Origin: Pseudobdellovibrionaceae bacterium
GTDB lineage: Bacteria; Bdellovibrionota; Bdellovibrionia; Bdellovibrionales; UBA1609
Length of the DNA: 64,000 bases
Direction: 5' to 3'
Assembly (NCBI GenBank): GCA_020635075.1
Contig: JACKAM010000001.1
Span: 620,001 to 684,000, forward strand
Position numbers and translations under genes: made by a program. Shown here piece after piece: positions 24,091-33,166 of this stretch. The first letter of the stretch is position 1. The number at the start of each line of letters is the position of its first letter. The notes beneath the pieces are model-generated. The model did not search any database. It saw only the letters and a program-made list of their open reading frames with translations, and had not been told where the DNA came from.

Positions 24091-25659
24091 TTAACGGTGG
24101 GTCTTTCCCGATGGACGAAGCAGGACGTGGTGGCTTCCCCCTTTGGAACTGAAAAGCTCCAAATGTTGATTGTAGCCCGGTTTCGTCAGTTGCAGCCGAT
24201 AGGAGCGATCAGGAGAGATAGAAATCGTCGCAGGAGTCTGACGATAGAGCCTGCGGCCATCAAGAATGATGTCTGCCCCCGAGGGCATGGTTTCGATGGT
24301 CACCTCAATCCCCTTAGCTGGTTTGGCCCACTCTTTTATCTTGTCCATAGCGGCGTCAGACCTGTCGGTACTGGCAGGATTTCGCGATTCCTGTGAAAAC
24401 CAAGAACTGACACTCTTGACCAGGCCTCTGGCAAAGGGCTTGGTGTAGGTGAGATACCCTGCGATAAGAGTGATTGTCGCCATCACCCCAATTAATTGCC
24501 AATTGATCTGTTTCGGAGGTGGCCCTTGAACAATGTTAATGTGACTGTAGAGGTGTTCATCGCGGTGTTTTTGCTGTGGAGGGTTTAGGTGGGTTGGAGG
24601 GACATCTGTTTGCCTGAGAGTAAAATCCTCCACCTTGCCCGTCATTATGGGACTCGGAGCGGGTTGGTTCTGAGCGGTGACCTTTCCGGTCGCATCTGCG
24701 TATTCGGCCATCAGGTTACTGTTCTCAATAATCTCGTCAGCAAAGGAAATCTGGATGGAGTCGCGAAACTTGCTGGGCAAGTACTCCGGGAAGTTCCGGT
24801 TAAAAAATAGGCGTAGCTCTGCTTCGGCCTCCTCGGCGCTGGAGTATCGGTCTTCTGGATTGTTGGCGAGCATTTTGTCTAATATGGGTTGAAGCTGTTC
24901 AGTCATGGGGACAAAAGGCGGAAGGGGTTTGGGCGGTTTGGTTCCCAAGAGGTAAGAGCGAATGATGGAGAAGTCATCTTTGTCGTAGTATCGCTGTCCG
25001 CTGAGCATTTCCCAAAGGATGATGCCCACTGAGTATATATCTGAGCGTCCGTCGACAGTGAGATCCTGGGCTCGTTCGGGAGAGATGTACTTCACCTTGC
25101 CGATGATAGAGTCTGACTGGGATGTGGTTGTCTCTTGTCCAACGACCTTGGCCACACCAAAATCGATGATTTTTAATTCACCTTCGAAGCTGACCAGTAC
25201 ATTTTGTGGACAAATGTCGCAATGAAGAACTGGGCTGGGCATTTTAGTAATGGGATCTACAAAGCGTTGGGCATAGGAGAGGCCGGACATGACGGAAATG
25301 GCAATATGGACGGCATCGGCGACACCAAGATCCATAAGACCTTCTAGGTGACGTTCAAAAACCTGCTTGAGAGTGATGCCGGGGATGTATTCCATGACCA
25401 GGTAGAGGGTTCCCTCGTGTTCACCCACTTCGTAGATCGAAGCAATATTGGAATGATTCAGCTTAATGGTAACCTCGGCTTCCCGACGGAAGAGCTTAGA
25501 TCTCTTTTGATTGAGGTCGTACTCTTTGAGGAGCTTTTTGATGGCGACAAACTTGCCTATTCCACCGGCCCCGGGATTGCGGGCCAGATACACCTCACCC
25601 ATGCCACCCTTGCCGATGGATTCGAGCAGGTAATATTTGTCGATGCGTTGGTCCTTCAA
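24091..25659 (-). CDS. PEGA-tailed Ser/Thr protein kinase, transmembrane (second copy)
   Basis: 522 residues from TTG 25659, with GGGAGGG just upstream. It is a close paralog of the kinase at 3025-4650 in every part: GKGGMGEVYLA, VAIKK, MEYIPG, HCDICPQN near residue 143, IIDFGVAK, SPER, a transmembrane helix (about 383-404) and a PEGA domain (MPSGADIILDG) from about 450. The catalytic loop again has Cys in place of the HRD Arg and in place of the usual Lys, so the unusual loop is a family trait and not a sequencing error. Predicted cytoplasmic kinase, external PEGA sensor. It lies 221 bases downstream of an EF-hand lipoprotein gene, separated from it by a large inverted repeat. Confidence 0.93.
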   Translation of the reverse strand: MKDQRIDKYYLLESIGKGGMGEVYLARNPGAGGIGKFVAIKKLLKEYDLNQKRSKLFRREAEVTIKLNHSNIASIYEVGEHEGTLYLVMEYIPGITLKQVFERHLEGLMDLGVADAVHIAISVMSGLSYAQRFVDPITKMPSPVLHCDICPQNVLVSFEGELKIIDFGVAKVVGQETTTSQSDSIIGKVKYISPERAQDLTVDGRSDIYSVGIILWEMLSGQRYYDKDDFSIIRSYLLGTKPPKPLPPFVPMTEQLQPILDKMLANNPEDRYSSAEEAEAELRLFFNRNFPEYLPSKFRDSIQISFADEIIENSNLMAEYADATGKVTAQNQPAPSPIMTGKVEDFTLRQTDVPPTHLNPPQQKHRDEHLYSHINIVQGPPPKQINWQLIGVMATITLIAGYLTYTKPFARGLVKSVSSWFSQESRNPASTDRSDAAMDKIKEWAKPAKGIEVTIETMPSGADIILDGRRLYRQTPATISISPDRSYRLQLTKPGYNQHLELFSSKGGSHHVLLRPSGKTHR

Positions 25660-25753
25660 CGGCCCTCCCAGCCTACAAAAACGCCCACTAATACATCGGT
25701 CTCTTTGCCTCTTGCGTTGACCTTCAAGGACTTAGGATTGAAAGTTCTGGACG

Positions 25754-25858
25754 GTCTAGGTGCCAGGTTCCGAAAATGCGTCTGGGTGCACCAACCTGAA
25801 GGATTTTTTCCTTCAGGTTGGTGCACCCAGACGCATTTTCGGAACCTGGCACCTAGAC
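25754..25858. repeat. Perfect 50-bp inverted repeat with a five-T loop
   Basis: Arms 25754-25803 and 25809-25858 are exact reverse complements; the loop is TTTTT. Each arm contains the GTGCCAGGTTCCG and GGTGCACC motifs. It lies between two minus-strand genes, 22 bases after the stop of the EF-hand lipoprotein. There is no T-run beyond the stem, so it is not a standard terminator on either strand. No other copy is present in this window. Such perfect hairpins are unstable in replication, so its persistence suggests recent origin or selection. Confidence 0.95.
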
Positions 25859-25880
25859 TGAACCCGGACCTCTGCCTAGA

Positions 25881-27104
25881 TTACTTGCTCGGAATTGTCC
25901 GAAAGTACACATCAAAGATCTTGATCCGGCTGCCGTTACTCATATCCATGAGTGATCTTTGTCTTGAGGAATTCTTGAATTCGTCTTTTTCGTCAATGTT
26001 GGCATAGTTGAGATCAATGGACTCTACACCGACGTCGCCTAGGCGATGGAGTTTGTTGGCTGAGGGCGACCAGAATTGGAGTTCGCCAAAGCGGCTGTCG
26101 GCCCGATCGATGCGGTTGTCTCCATTGGCGTCAAAGGTGCGCAGGGCTTCAAAGCCGTTGCTGTAGGTCTTGCCACCAGTAAATTTGGTGTTGTCACCAA
26201 ACATTTCGTGGACGTCTTCAATGACGCCATTGTTGTTCCTGTCGTGGACGAGAAACACCACCGAGTCCTGGGTGGGCCAGGAGATGCGATCAACCTTGCC
26301 GTCGCCGTTGATATCAAATTTGGTACCCGCGGTGGGAGGCGACAGGGTGATTGGGCCACCGTCGAGATTAGCCATCAAGGGCGAATGCCTCCGGTCGCAA
26401 TTTTCCTTTTCTTCCGGGTCGATCTCACGATTTCCCGAGTAGATCAGCTCCGTGGTTCCAGTCCTCAAGTGAGCTGTCATGTTGTCATCAACACTGAGGC
26501 GGATGGCGTTTTTCAAAGAGCCAATGTTTCCCTTCTCCGCATCGGTGATATCGCTCAAATCGGGAGCGAGGCTGCTGCCTGGGACCTCGTTGGCGCGGAA
26601 TTGAATGGCGTAGTCACCAGGTTTGCCAAGCATCTGGGCGATATTTCTTAAGTTGAAGGTCATCTCCTTGGTGTTAACGACTTGACTCCATATGTTCTTG
26701 CGGAAGACCTCTCCGTCAAGGTGAGTCGCCAGAGTTAGGCGATCATTGTGGCCCTCTTCATAAACCGTTATTGAGACTCCGTTGCCCTCCTGACGGACCA
26801 GATTGGTACCCACGGACTCGGTGATACGATCCGAACAGTCGTATCGAATTTCAATGGTCTTACAGGTGTTGGGATCGGTAGATTCAGTCTTGGTTTCCAC
26901 ATATTCAGGTGGTGGAGTCGGAGTGGGGGTGGTTCCCGGGTTGTCGCACATCTGTTTGGAAAAGAGAGCCTTGTCGGAAAACACATTGCCCTTGAGAGCC
27001 TGAAAACGACCACAGGACAAGATTGATAGAACAATTGCTCCAAGTAAACTCAAATTGAAAAGTGAAATGGACCGGATATAGTCCGCTCGCTGCAACCCCA
27101 GCAT
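25881..27104 (-). CDS. EF-hand-type calcium-loop lipoprotein
   Basis: 407 residues with a good ribosome site (AAGGAGGACAAA before ATG). Lipobox LSILSC gives a lipoprotein. A short Pro/Thr linker is followed by a strand-rich central domain. From about residue 260 comes a module with calcium-type loops: DINGDGKVDRISW, DRNNNGVIEDVHE with MFGDNT, and DANGDNRIDRADS with FGELQFW. This combination is seen in repeats of large secreted calcium-binding proteins. The gene at 39312-40838 carries the same module. It is probably envelope-anchored and calcium-stabilised; the ligand is unknown. Confidence 0.82.
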   Translation of the reverse strand: MLGLQRADYIRSISLFNLSLLGAIVLSILSCGRFQALKGNVFSDKALFSKQMCDNPGTTPTPTPPPEYVETKTESTDPNTCKTIEIRYDCSDRITESVGTNLVRQEGNGVSITVYEEGHNDRLTLATHLDGEVFRKNIWSQVVNTKEMTFNLRNIAQMLGKPGDYAIQFRANEVPGSSLAPDLSDITDAEKGNIGSLKNAIRLSVDDNMTAHLRTGTTELIYSGNREIDPEEKENCDRRHSPLMANLDGGPITLSPPTAGTKFDINGDGKVDRISWPTQDSVVFLVHDRNNNGVIEDVHEMFGDNTKFTGGKTYSNGFEALRTFDANGDNRIDRADSRFGELQFWSPSANKLHRLGDVGVESIDLNYANIDEKDEFKNSSRQRSLMDMSNGSRIKIFDVYFRTIPSK

Positions 27105-27375
27105 TTTGTCCTCCTTGACAAACCCTATGCGCGAACACGACCCATCCTGTCTATTTGCAATTCTGGTGCGGGCTAACTCAAATCTGTTGGGGAATGAGAC
27201 ATGGTGGCGGCTCAGTTTTTGGGCACTGTCTAGGATTAAAACACTTGGCCCAAAGGCTTAGAAATCCTTTCAGAGGCCAGGGGAGATGCCGATAGAGTAG
27301 GGTTAGATCCTGGTTAAGAAGCCAGCAAACCGTCTCAAATTTATAAGATTGAGCCTAGTGGTTGGGGAGAAGATT

Positions 27376-28029
27376 TTGTCTGTCGAGACCAAGCGCATTT
27401 TGATTGTCGATGACAGTGAGATATTTCGTCTTCTGCTCAAAAAGATTTTAAAGAAAAACCCTGAATTTGTAGTCATTGAAGCTGCATCTGGTGAGGAGTG
27501 TTTGCATGAAGTGGATGAGTATCGACCGGACATGATTCTTTTGGATTTCATGATGCCGACAATGACAGGGACAGAAGCTCTGCAGAAACTGCGTGGAAGC
27601 CACAATGCTATTGATCTGCCCATCATTATGGTGACTTCAAAGACCGAGCCCAAGGATATTGTGAAATGCCTTGAGCTTGGTGCCAATGACTACATCACTA
27701 AGCCTGTGAACCCTGAGGTGTTGCTCACGCGCATGAATACCCATTTAAGCCTCGGGAAGTTGTCCCGTGAAATGGCCCGTTTAAACGAGCTGGAAATTAT
27801 GCAAACACTGGTGACGACTTACAATCATGAGGTCAATAATCCATTGGCCATTGCCACTAGTTGTCTGGAGTTTGTCAAGGCTCAGCATTCGTCGGAGGAT
27901 TTAGATAAGCTAGAGGAATCTCTTTGGCGCATTTCTGAAATTGTTAAAAAGATCGAGAAAGCCACATTAGGTGGGCAGGTGCAGTACGAGGACTACTCGG
28001 AGAATTCCAAGACCCTCAAAGTCAAGTAA
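27376..28029 (+). CDS. Response regulator with receiver and HisKA-like domain, no ATPase
   Basis: 217 residues from TTG 27376 (GGGGAG six bases upstream; an earlier in-frame TTG at 27349 has no ribosome site). The receiver domain is complete: ILIVDDSE acidic pair, phospho-acceptor Asp57 in LLDFMMP, VTSK Ser/Thr site and TKPV Lys. After it comes a two-helix segment with H151 in YNHEVNNPLAI, the H-box form of histidine kinase dimerisation domains (HE-x-NNPL). The frame ends at residue 217 with no N, G1 or G2 box, so the ATPase domain is absent. It could pass phosphate between the Asp and His or act as a decoy partner for a full kinase. No kinase gene is adjacent. Confidence 0.87.
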   Translation: MSVETKRILIVDDSEIFRLLLKKILKKNPEFVVIEAASGEECLHEVDEYRPDMILLDFMMPTMTGTEALQKLRGSHNAIDLPIIMVTSKTEPKDIVKCLELGANDYITKPVNPEVLLTRMNTHLSLGKLSREMARLNELEIMQTLVTTYNHEVNNPLAIATSCLEFVKAQHSSEDLDKLEESLWRISEIVKKIEKATLGGQVQYEDYSENSKTLKVK

Positions 28030-28039
28030 CAGCAGACGC

Positions 28040-28507
28040 CTACTTGAGCATCCTCTTGTCCATCAAGGATTTCGTGTACAAAATAATGGCCAGCGAAATG
28101 CAGTAGCCGATAAAGGCTCCGACGGCCCCGGGTATTCCCACGACCATCAACCAATTCTTGAATATGGTTTGATAAACCACAGAGGCAATTGAAACAAGAA
28201 ATCCCAAAAGCAGGAGTTTGAAGGCCTGTTGGCGCATGAGAAAAAGCATAACTGTCCCACCGATGTTGAGTAGGCCAATGACGACCGAGTAGAGAACATC
28301 AAACCAGGACTGAGACTCAAAGTAAGTCTTCGTCTGGTTGTCCAAGGGAATCAGGTTGAAATGAATAATGGCCAAAGACAAAAGGCTCCAGCCCGTGGAA
28401 ACCATGACAAAAAAGAATATGATCCACACCAGGGCGGGTCGTTTGCCCGATCCTCCTTGGGGATTGCCTGAGTTGTCACCATGAAGATCACGGAATTGGT
28501 CCCCCAT
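28040..28507 (-). CDS. Four-helix membrane protein, unknown
   Basis: 155 residues. A hydrophilic N-terminus rich in Gly and Asn is followed by four predicted transmembrane helices, of which LVWIIFFFVMVSTGW, VLYSVVIGLLNIGGTV, LLLLGFLVSIASVV and GAFIGYCISLAIIL are the cores. Basic end KSLMDKRMLK. GAGAGGG precedes the ATG. It converges on the receiver-HisKA gene with ten bases between stops. Family not recognised. Confidence 0.7.
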   Translation of the reverse strand: MGDQFRDLHGDNSGNPQGGSGKRPALVWIIFFFVMVSTGWSLLSLAIIHFNLIPLDNQTKTYFESQSWFDVLYSVVIGLLNIGGTVMLFLMRQQAFKLLLLGFLVSIASVVYQTIFKNWLMVVGIPGAVGAFIGYCISLAIILYTKSLMDKRMLK

Positions 28508-28665
28508 AGCCCTCTCTTTGTCATTGGTGTGGTCTGATTAGATCACGGCCTCTGATTGGTGTCTATCCACGTCGGCTATCTCCTAAAGTCATGACGGGGC
28601 GGATAATATTCCATTAAAGGTAACTTTTTGGATCGGAGCCCATATACTTTGGCAGGGAGGCGCTT

Positions 28666-29823
28666 ATGTTGATTTTGTTTGGTATCGTCGTTGGACTGAT
28701 CTTGGCCTACGCGAATGGAGCCAACGATAATTTCAAAGGGGTGGCTACGCTCTATGGCAGTAAGACCACCAGCTACCGGGGGGCTTTGGCGCTGGCGACC
28801 ATTGCGACTTTGGCGGGCTCCATTCTGGCCCTCTTTATCGCCAAAAGCTTGCTGGTTACTTTTTCAGGAAAAGGAATCGTCCCAAATGAAGTTGCAAGCC
28901 TGAAGGAGTTCTCCCTGGCCGTTGGCCTTGGAGCCGGATTAACGGTGTTACTGGCCACTCGATTGGGATTTCCTATTTCGACGACCCACGCCCTCACGGG
29001 TGCAATGACTGGGGTGGGGCTGGTGGCGTCTTTTGGTCAAGTGAGTTTTACCACCCTGGGATCGAAGGTCATGCTTCCGCTTCTGATCAGTCCAGTCCTC
29101 GCCGTTGTTGGCACTATCTTGGTTTATCCCGCTCTCCGTCGATGGGCTAAAGGGACGGGGGTGAAGAGAGAGATTTGTTTGTGCGTCGGGAAAAAGGTGT
29201 TAGCCGTCGCCCCTGCGGGAATCAGTGGCGGGCGGGCGGAGGCCTACTTTGCCTCCCAGGTAACCACGTCAGCTCCACTGGCCCTAGAGGTCGGATTAGA
29301 ACCCGAGTGTCGCGAGCGCTATGTCGGTCAGGTGTTTGGTTTTAATGCCGGCAATCTTCTAGATGGTCTTCACTACCTGAGTGCCGGTGCAGTCAGCTTT
29401 GCTCGTGGCCTCAATGACACTCCAAAAATTGCCGCCATCCTTTTGGTCGGTCAGGCCTTTTCCATGCAAGCCGCCATCCTTGCGGTCGGCGTCGCCATCG
29501 CGGTCGGCGGCCTTCTGAATGCGAGGCGAGTGGCGGAAACGATGTCAGAAAAAGTGACAGAAATGAATACCAGCCAGGGACTCGTGGCAAATCTTGTGAC
29601 CAGTGGTCTGGTGATAGTTGCCTCAAAATTTGGGCTGCCAGTTTCAACCACCCATGTCTCTTGCAGTTCCTTGTTCGGCATCGGTCTGGCGACGGGCCAG
29701 GCTCATAAGGATACGATCAAGAGTATTCTTCTCGCCTGGGTCATCACTCTTCCTATCGCGGCGGTGGTGGGAGTGGCCATATATTTGGTCTTGCGACAGG
29801 TTTTGCCGGGGCTCATACTATAA
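28666..29823 (+). CDS. PiT-family inorganic phosphate transporter
   Basis: 385 residues, nearly all hydrophobic. The two inverted halves show the PiT signatures: YANGANDNFKG at 16-26 in the first half with FPISTTHALTGAMTG near 105, and SFARGLNDTPKIAAI near 245 in the second with LPVSTTHVSC near 325. These residues bind phosphate and cation in PiT/PNaS transporters, which take up phosphate with protons or sodium at the inner membrane. GGGAGG precedes the ATG. The length is short for PiT (usually 400-500), as the central loop is small. No PhoU-like gene is adjacent. The stop overlaps the convergent gene by six bases. Confidence 0.92.
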   Translation: MLILFGIVVGLILAYANGANDNFKGVATLYGSKTTSYRGALALATIATLAGSILALFIAKSLLVTFSGKGIVPNEVASLKEFSLAVGLGAGLTVLLATRLGFPISTTHALTGAMTGVGLVASFGQVSFTTLGSKVMLPLLISPVLAVVGTILVYPALRRWAKGTGVKREICLCVGKKVLAVAPAGISGGRAEAYFASQVTTSAPLALEVGLEPECRERYVGQVFGFNAGNLLDGLHYLSAGAVSFARGLNDTPKIAAILLVGQAFSMQAAILAVGVAIAVGGLLNARRVAETMSEKVTEMNTSQGLVANLVTSGLVIVASKFGLPVSTTHVSCSSLFGIGLATGQAHKDTIKSILLAWVITLPIAAVVGVAIYLVLRQVLPGLIL

Positions 29824-31500
29824 TCGGTCACCTGTTATGCTGAGATTTTGAAAGCGAGTAAAACGAACCGTGCTATTTGGATCGCGCTCCAGCTTCAGTT
29901 CGACTTGTGTGACCCCATTTCCCTTGCAATTGGGAAGGGGGTGCATTTGGATGCCTTTCCCCAAATCAAAGCGGGTGAATCCGGCATCTCCAGGTGGTTT
30001 TTGCCCAGCGGAGTAGCAACGAAAAGAGCTGATCAGGCCCACTGGTGTCGTAGCGAAGCCGACCTTTGGAGTCCAGTGATACTTAACTCCACCCAAGCCA
30101 ACGAATCCCTTTTCAGCAAAGTCAAAAAGGATGTAGACCGGTCGGTCAAAGAGAGTCGCGCCGGTGAAATCATTGTACATATAGGCAGCCCCCTCGACCT
30201 CACCAAGGAGACTCACGGTTAGGCCTCGATCCAAGTCTGCGCTGTCGCGAATACAGGCTTTGTAGACCTTGGTAAACCAGGTGTTACCTCCCTCTTCACC
30301 AGGCCGCTTAAAGCTCAATACGGCGACACAGCCATTTCCCAAGTCTGAAGTGGGACCAAGTTGCTCGCCTACGTCGCGAAAGAGTCGAGACTTGGCTTGG
30401 GTGGAGACGATGGGGCTACACTTGGGATCAGAGCTAAAGCATTCTCTCTTGTAAACGGTAATGAGGCTTCGGCTTTGTGTTCCCAAAGTGCCGTCGGGTT
30501 CCAGCCGTGTTGAACGGTGGGAGTGAAACACCAGTTGATTGACCTTGTCGTATGAAACAAAGTTGTTGCCTGGATTGGTGTCAGGATAGTGGGCGCGAAT
30601 GAGATTGCCAAACTCATCACTGGCCATGGAGTAGACACCATTATTGATTGTGCCATAGGACCCACCGGGAGGGTGAGATATGGAGGCAAAACTTCGGTTG
30701 ATCGGCTCGAGAAGATTGACGTTGACAAAGGTTCCAGACGCATAAGGAGAGGGTGGCACATCTTGAGTGAGGTCAATGCCAAAGAATCTGGCACTCGTCC
30801 CACCAAAGAATCTTGGGGCACAAGTGCCCTGTTTCTTTGATCCGCAGGGATCAAGAGTGCCCGTGTACACCCCGGCTGTGCTGGCTCCAGGTACGGCCAG
30901 TCGATAGGAGCGGACCCTTTTGAAGTCCTGTCCGAGGCGGAGAAAGCGCGCCACGCGGAATGTGGGTGTCGCATTGAGCTCCATGTAGGCCAGGGCGATG
31001 AATTCGTAGGTCACACCATTGCGAATGACCCGATAGGAAAAGGGAGTGGCGCGCCCTCGCGGTTCATGGCCGGTCTCTTTAAAGATGCGCTTCACCTTTT
31101 TATCCTTAGTGGCCAAGAACATGTTGACCACACCGTTTGAGGTTTTCCCCATGAGCAGTCCCTCAGGAATCACGTAGGTTCTAATGCCCGAGCCTGCGCG
31201 GCCTTCTTCACCCTGCAATACAAGGTCAAACGAAGTGATCGGGTAGTTCCTCTCCAGATTGAGCTGTATTCGATGAAGTTTGACCACTCGGGTGTCGCTA
31301 GCCGGATCATGGGGCTTCATGGCCGAGACCCAAATCGCATCGGCCTCGTTGACGTTGAGACCTTCCGATTTTTGAATGGTGAGACTTTGGCTCCTGGAAG
31401 TGAGCTCCTTGATTTTGAGATTTTCAAAGGAGTCCTGGCAAGAGCACAAAAGGGCGATAGAGGTCCACAGGGTGACCCAACCCAGAATTACTGTTCTCAT
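29818..31500 (-). CDS. Large lipoprotein, unknown
   Basis: 560 residues from ATG 31500 (a TTG three codons earlier is possible). The signal sequence ends ALLCSC, a usable lipobox, followed by QDSFENLK. The mature protein is strand-rich with many Gly, Thr and Asn, has scattered Cys (DPCGSKKQGTCAP, KRECFSSDPKCSP) and may be a beta-propeller, but no repeat is regular enough for me to name. Its 3' end overlaps the phosphate transporter gene by six bases. Envelope location inferred. Confidence 0.78.
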   Translation of the reverse strand: MRTVILGWVTLWTSIALLCSCQDSFENLKIKELTSRSQSLTIQKSEGLNVNEADAIWVSAMKPHDPASDTRVVKLHRIQLNLERNYPITSFDLVLQGEEGRAGSGIRTYVIPEGLLMGKTSNGVVNMFLATKDKKVKRIFKETGHEPRGRATPFSYRVIRNGVTYEFIALAYMELNATPTFRVARFLRLGQDFKRVRSYRLAVPGASTAGVYTGTLDPCGSKKQGTCAPRFFGGTSARFFGIDLTQDVPPSPYASGTFVNVNLLEPINRSFASISHPPGGSYGTINNGVYSMASDEFGNLIRAHYPDTNPGNNFVSYDKVNQLVFHSHRSTRLEPDGTLGTQSRSLITVYKRECFSSDPKCSPIVSTQAKSRLFRDVGEQLGPTSDLGNGCVAVLSFKRPGEEGGNTWFTKVYKACIRDSADLDRGLTVSLLGEVEGAAYMYNDFTGATLFDRPVYILFDFAEKGFVGLGGVKYHWTPKVGFATTPVGLISSFRCYSAGQKPPGDAGFTRFDLGKGIQMHPLPNCKGNGVTQVELKLERDPNSTVRFTRFQNLSITGDRL

Positions 31501-31656
31501 TTTACCCAACCCATCTGTGTAAATTGTTACACAACCCAGATGACTAAGGATGCAAACGGAGTTCCAGTTTGGATCATACCCTAGCGGCGGGAAAAAGCGC
31601 CCCTAGCGAGATGTTTCCTTCTGGCGATGTCTAAGCTCTGCTGGGGTGTCGATTTT

Positions 31657-32967
31657 CTATTCGACTTTGACTTCTACGCGACGGTTTTTCTGCCGGCCCT
31701 GAAAATTGCCGTTGTCGGCGATGGGTTCAGTTTCCCCTTTGCCAACGGCTTTTACCTTGCCCGGAGGTAGGGGGACTCTGTCGATGAGGACAGCTTTGAT
31801 GGTTTCAGCTCTTTGTAAGCTGAGTTGTTGGTTGTAGGCGGCGTTGCCCACGGAGTCGGTGTGGCCTTCGACCGTCACGACATTAATGGGCTTCACGTTT
31901 TGAATGCGCTCGACGAGTTCGTCGATCACTGGCTTGGATTCGGGCGTGAGTTTGGCTGAGTTGAACTCGAATTGAAGATCAAGAACAGTAAAGCTGACAA
32001 ACTTTGCGGACCTAGTTTCAAGCAGGCGGGCCACCTTGTCGAACACAGGGCCAAAGGCATAGTTGATCCCGGAGTACACCCGCCAGTCGGGTGTTGAGGT
32101 GCCGTGACCCAACTCTGTACCACCACCGACGTGGAAGGCCAGATTGCGGGTGATATCATGCTTAAGCCCGGCAAGGGCCTCAAAGGAAGAGCCTTGCCGA
32201 TTAGTCAGATTTGATGTGGATTTGGTGGGTTGGCTGCCGTAGATTTCCAGAATTAACTTTGTATCAATCGAAGTGAGCAGGTAACTGCCGGCAGCAGAGG
32301 CAATGATCTGATTGGGAAGTGGGTCAATGCCGGCATTGGGGATTGGGCTGCCTGGATCCCGCCAGCGGTGGCCGAGGTTGAAGGCAAAATTCCATTTACC
32401 GAAGTCTTTGTCGGCGGCAAATTCAAGGTTGAAGTTGGGACCTGCTCCGTCGCCCACGTAGGGGTTATTTTTGATTCGGTTGTGATTCATGGAAACCACG
32501 GTGGCGATGCCCCAGCCTTTGTAGTCCTCGGTAATGCGGAACTTGGCTGCGCCGCGAATTTCGGAAGTTCCGGAGCCTTCAAAGCGTCCCAAGTTTTGTT
32601 TGGTATCAAATGTCTGGTCGATGACGTAGGGGAAGCTCATGCCCACTTGGAAGTTCTTGGAGACGCCGATAGCAAAATTGATATCTGCACTTGTAAAGGA
32701 ATCATTTTTGTCAAAAACACTTTGGTTTGGAGCCGGCCCCCCACCCTCATAAGCGGGAAAGGTGTTTTGTGCATAGTTAACAAAAAAACCAAGGTTGAGA
32801 ATTCCAGGATCCAGGGTTTCACTTGAGTGGACAGTGACAAAGTCCAAGCCATCTTGAGTAGGGCTAAAGTTCTGAGCGTCACTGCCAATCATGTTGGCCG
32901 AGGCTGAAAAGTCCGCAAGGAGAAAAAGACTAAGTAAAACACGTAGACATTGATTTTTTGAATTCAT
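31657..32967 (-). CDS. OmpA-family outer-membrane protein
   Basis: 436 residues from ATG 32967 with AAGGGGAAG upstream; the longer frame from 33030 lacks support. Signal peptide to about residue 27. Residues 30-310 are barrel-like strands with Asn/Gly loops. The C-terminal OmpA domain is complete: FEFNSAKLTPES, VTVEGHTDSVGNAAYN, LSLQRAETIKAVL, VGKGETEPIADN and RQKNRRVEV. This domain grips peptidoglycan through the Asp and Arg in its TDxxGxxxxNxxLSxxRA motif. The protein likely forms a porin-like barrel fixed to the wall. Single gene. Confidence 0.92.
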   Translation of the reverse strand: MNSKNQCLRVLLSLFLLADFSASANMIGSDAQNFSPTQDGLDFVTVHSSETLDPGILNLGFFVNYAQNTFPAYEGGGPAPNQSVFDKNDSFTSADINFAIGVSKNFQVGMSFPYVIDQTFDTKQNLGRFEGSGTSEIRGAAKFRITEDYKGWGIATVVSMNHNRIKNNPYVGDGAGPNFNLEFAADKDFGKWNFAFNLGHRWRDPGSPIPNAGIDPLPNQIIASAAGSYLLTSIDTKLILEIYGSQPTKSTSNLTNRQGSSFEALAGLKHDITRNLAFHVGGGTELGHGTSTPDWRVYSGINYAFGPVFDKVARLLETRSAKFVSFTVLDLQFEFNSAKLTPESKPVIDELVERIQNVKPINVVTVEGHTDSVGNAAYNQQLSLQRAETIKAVLIDRVPLPPGKVKAVGKGETEPIADNGNFQGRQKNRRVEVKVE

Positions 32968-33166
32968 GTTTTCTTCCCCTTTGTGATCATAGGAATTTCC
33001 ATCGGTTTGGGCCAGTGTCACCCTGGGCAAGCGGATTCTTTAATCCTTTGGTCTAGGCAGCATGGGTCGGTCTGACCCATCCGCTTTGGTCTTCAACATG
33101 GTCACTTGAACAATAGGGATGATTGGGATCAGAATAAAAGGGCTACAACAGCAAGGGGAGTGGAAG

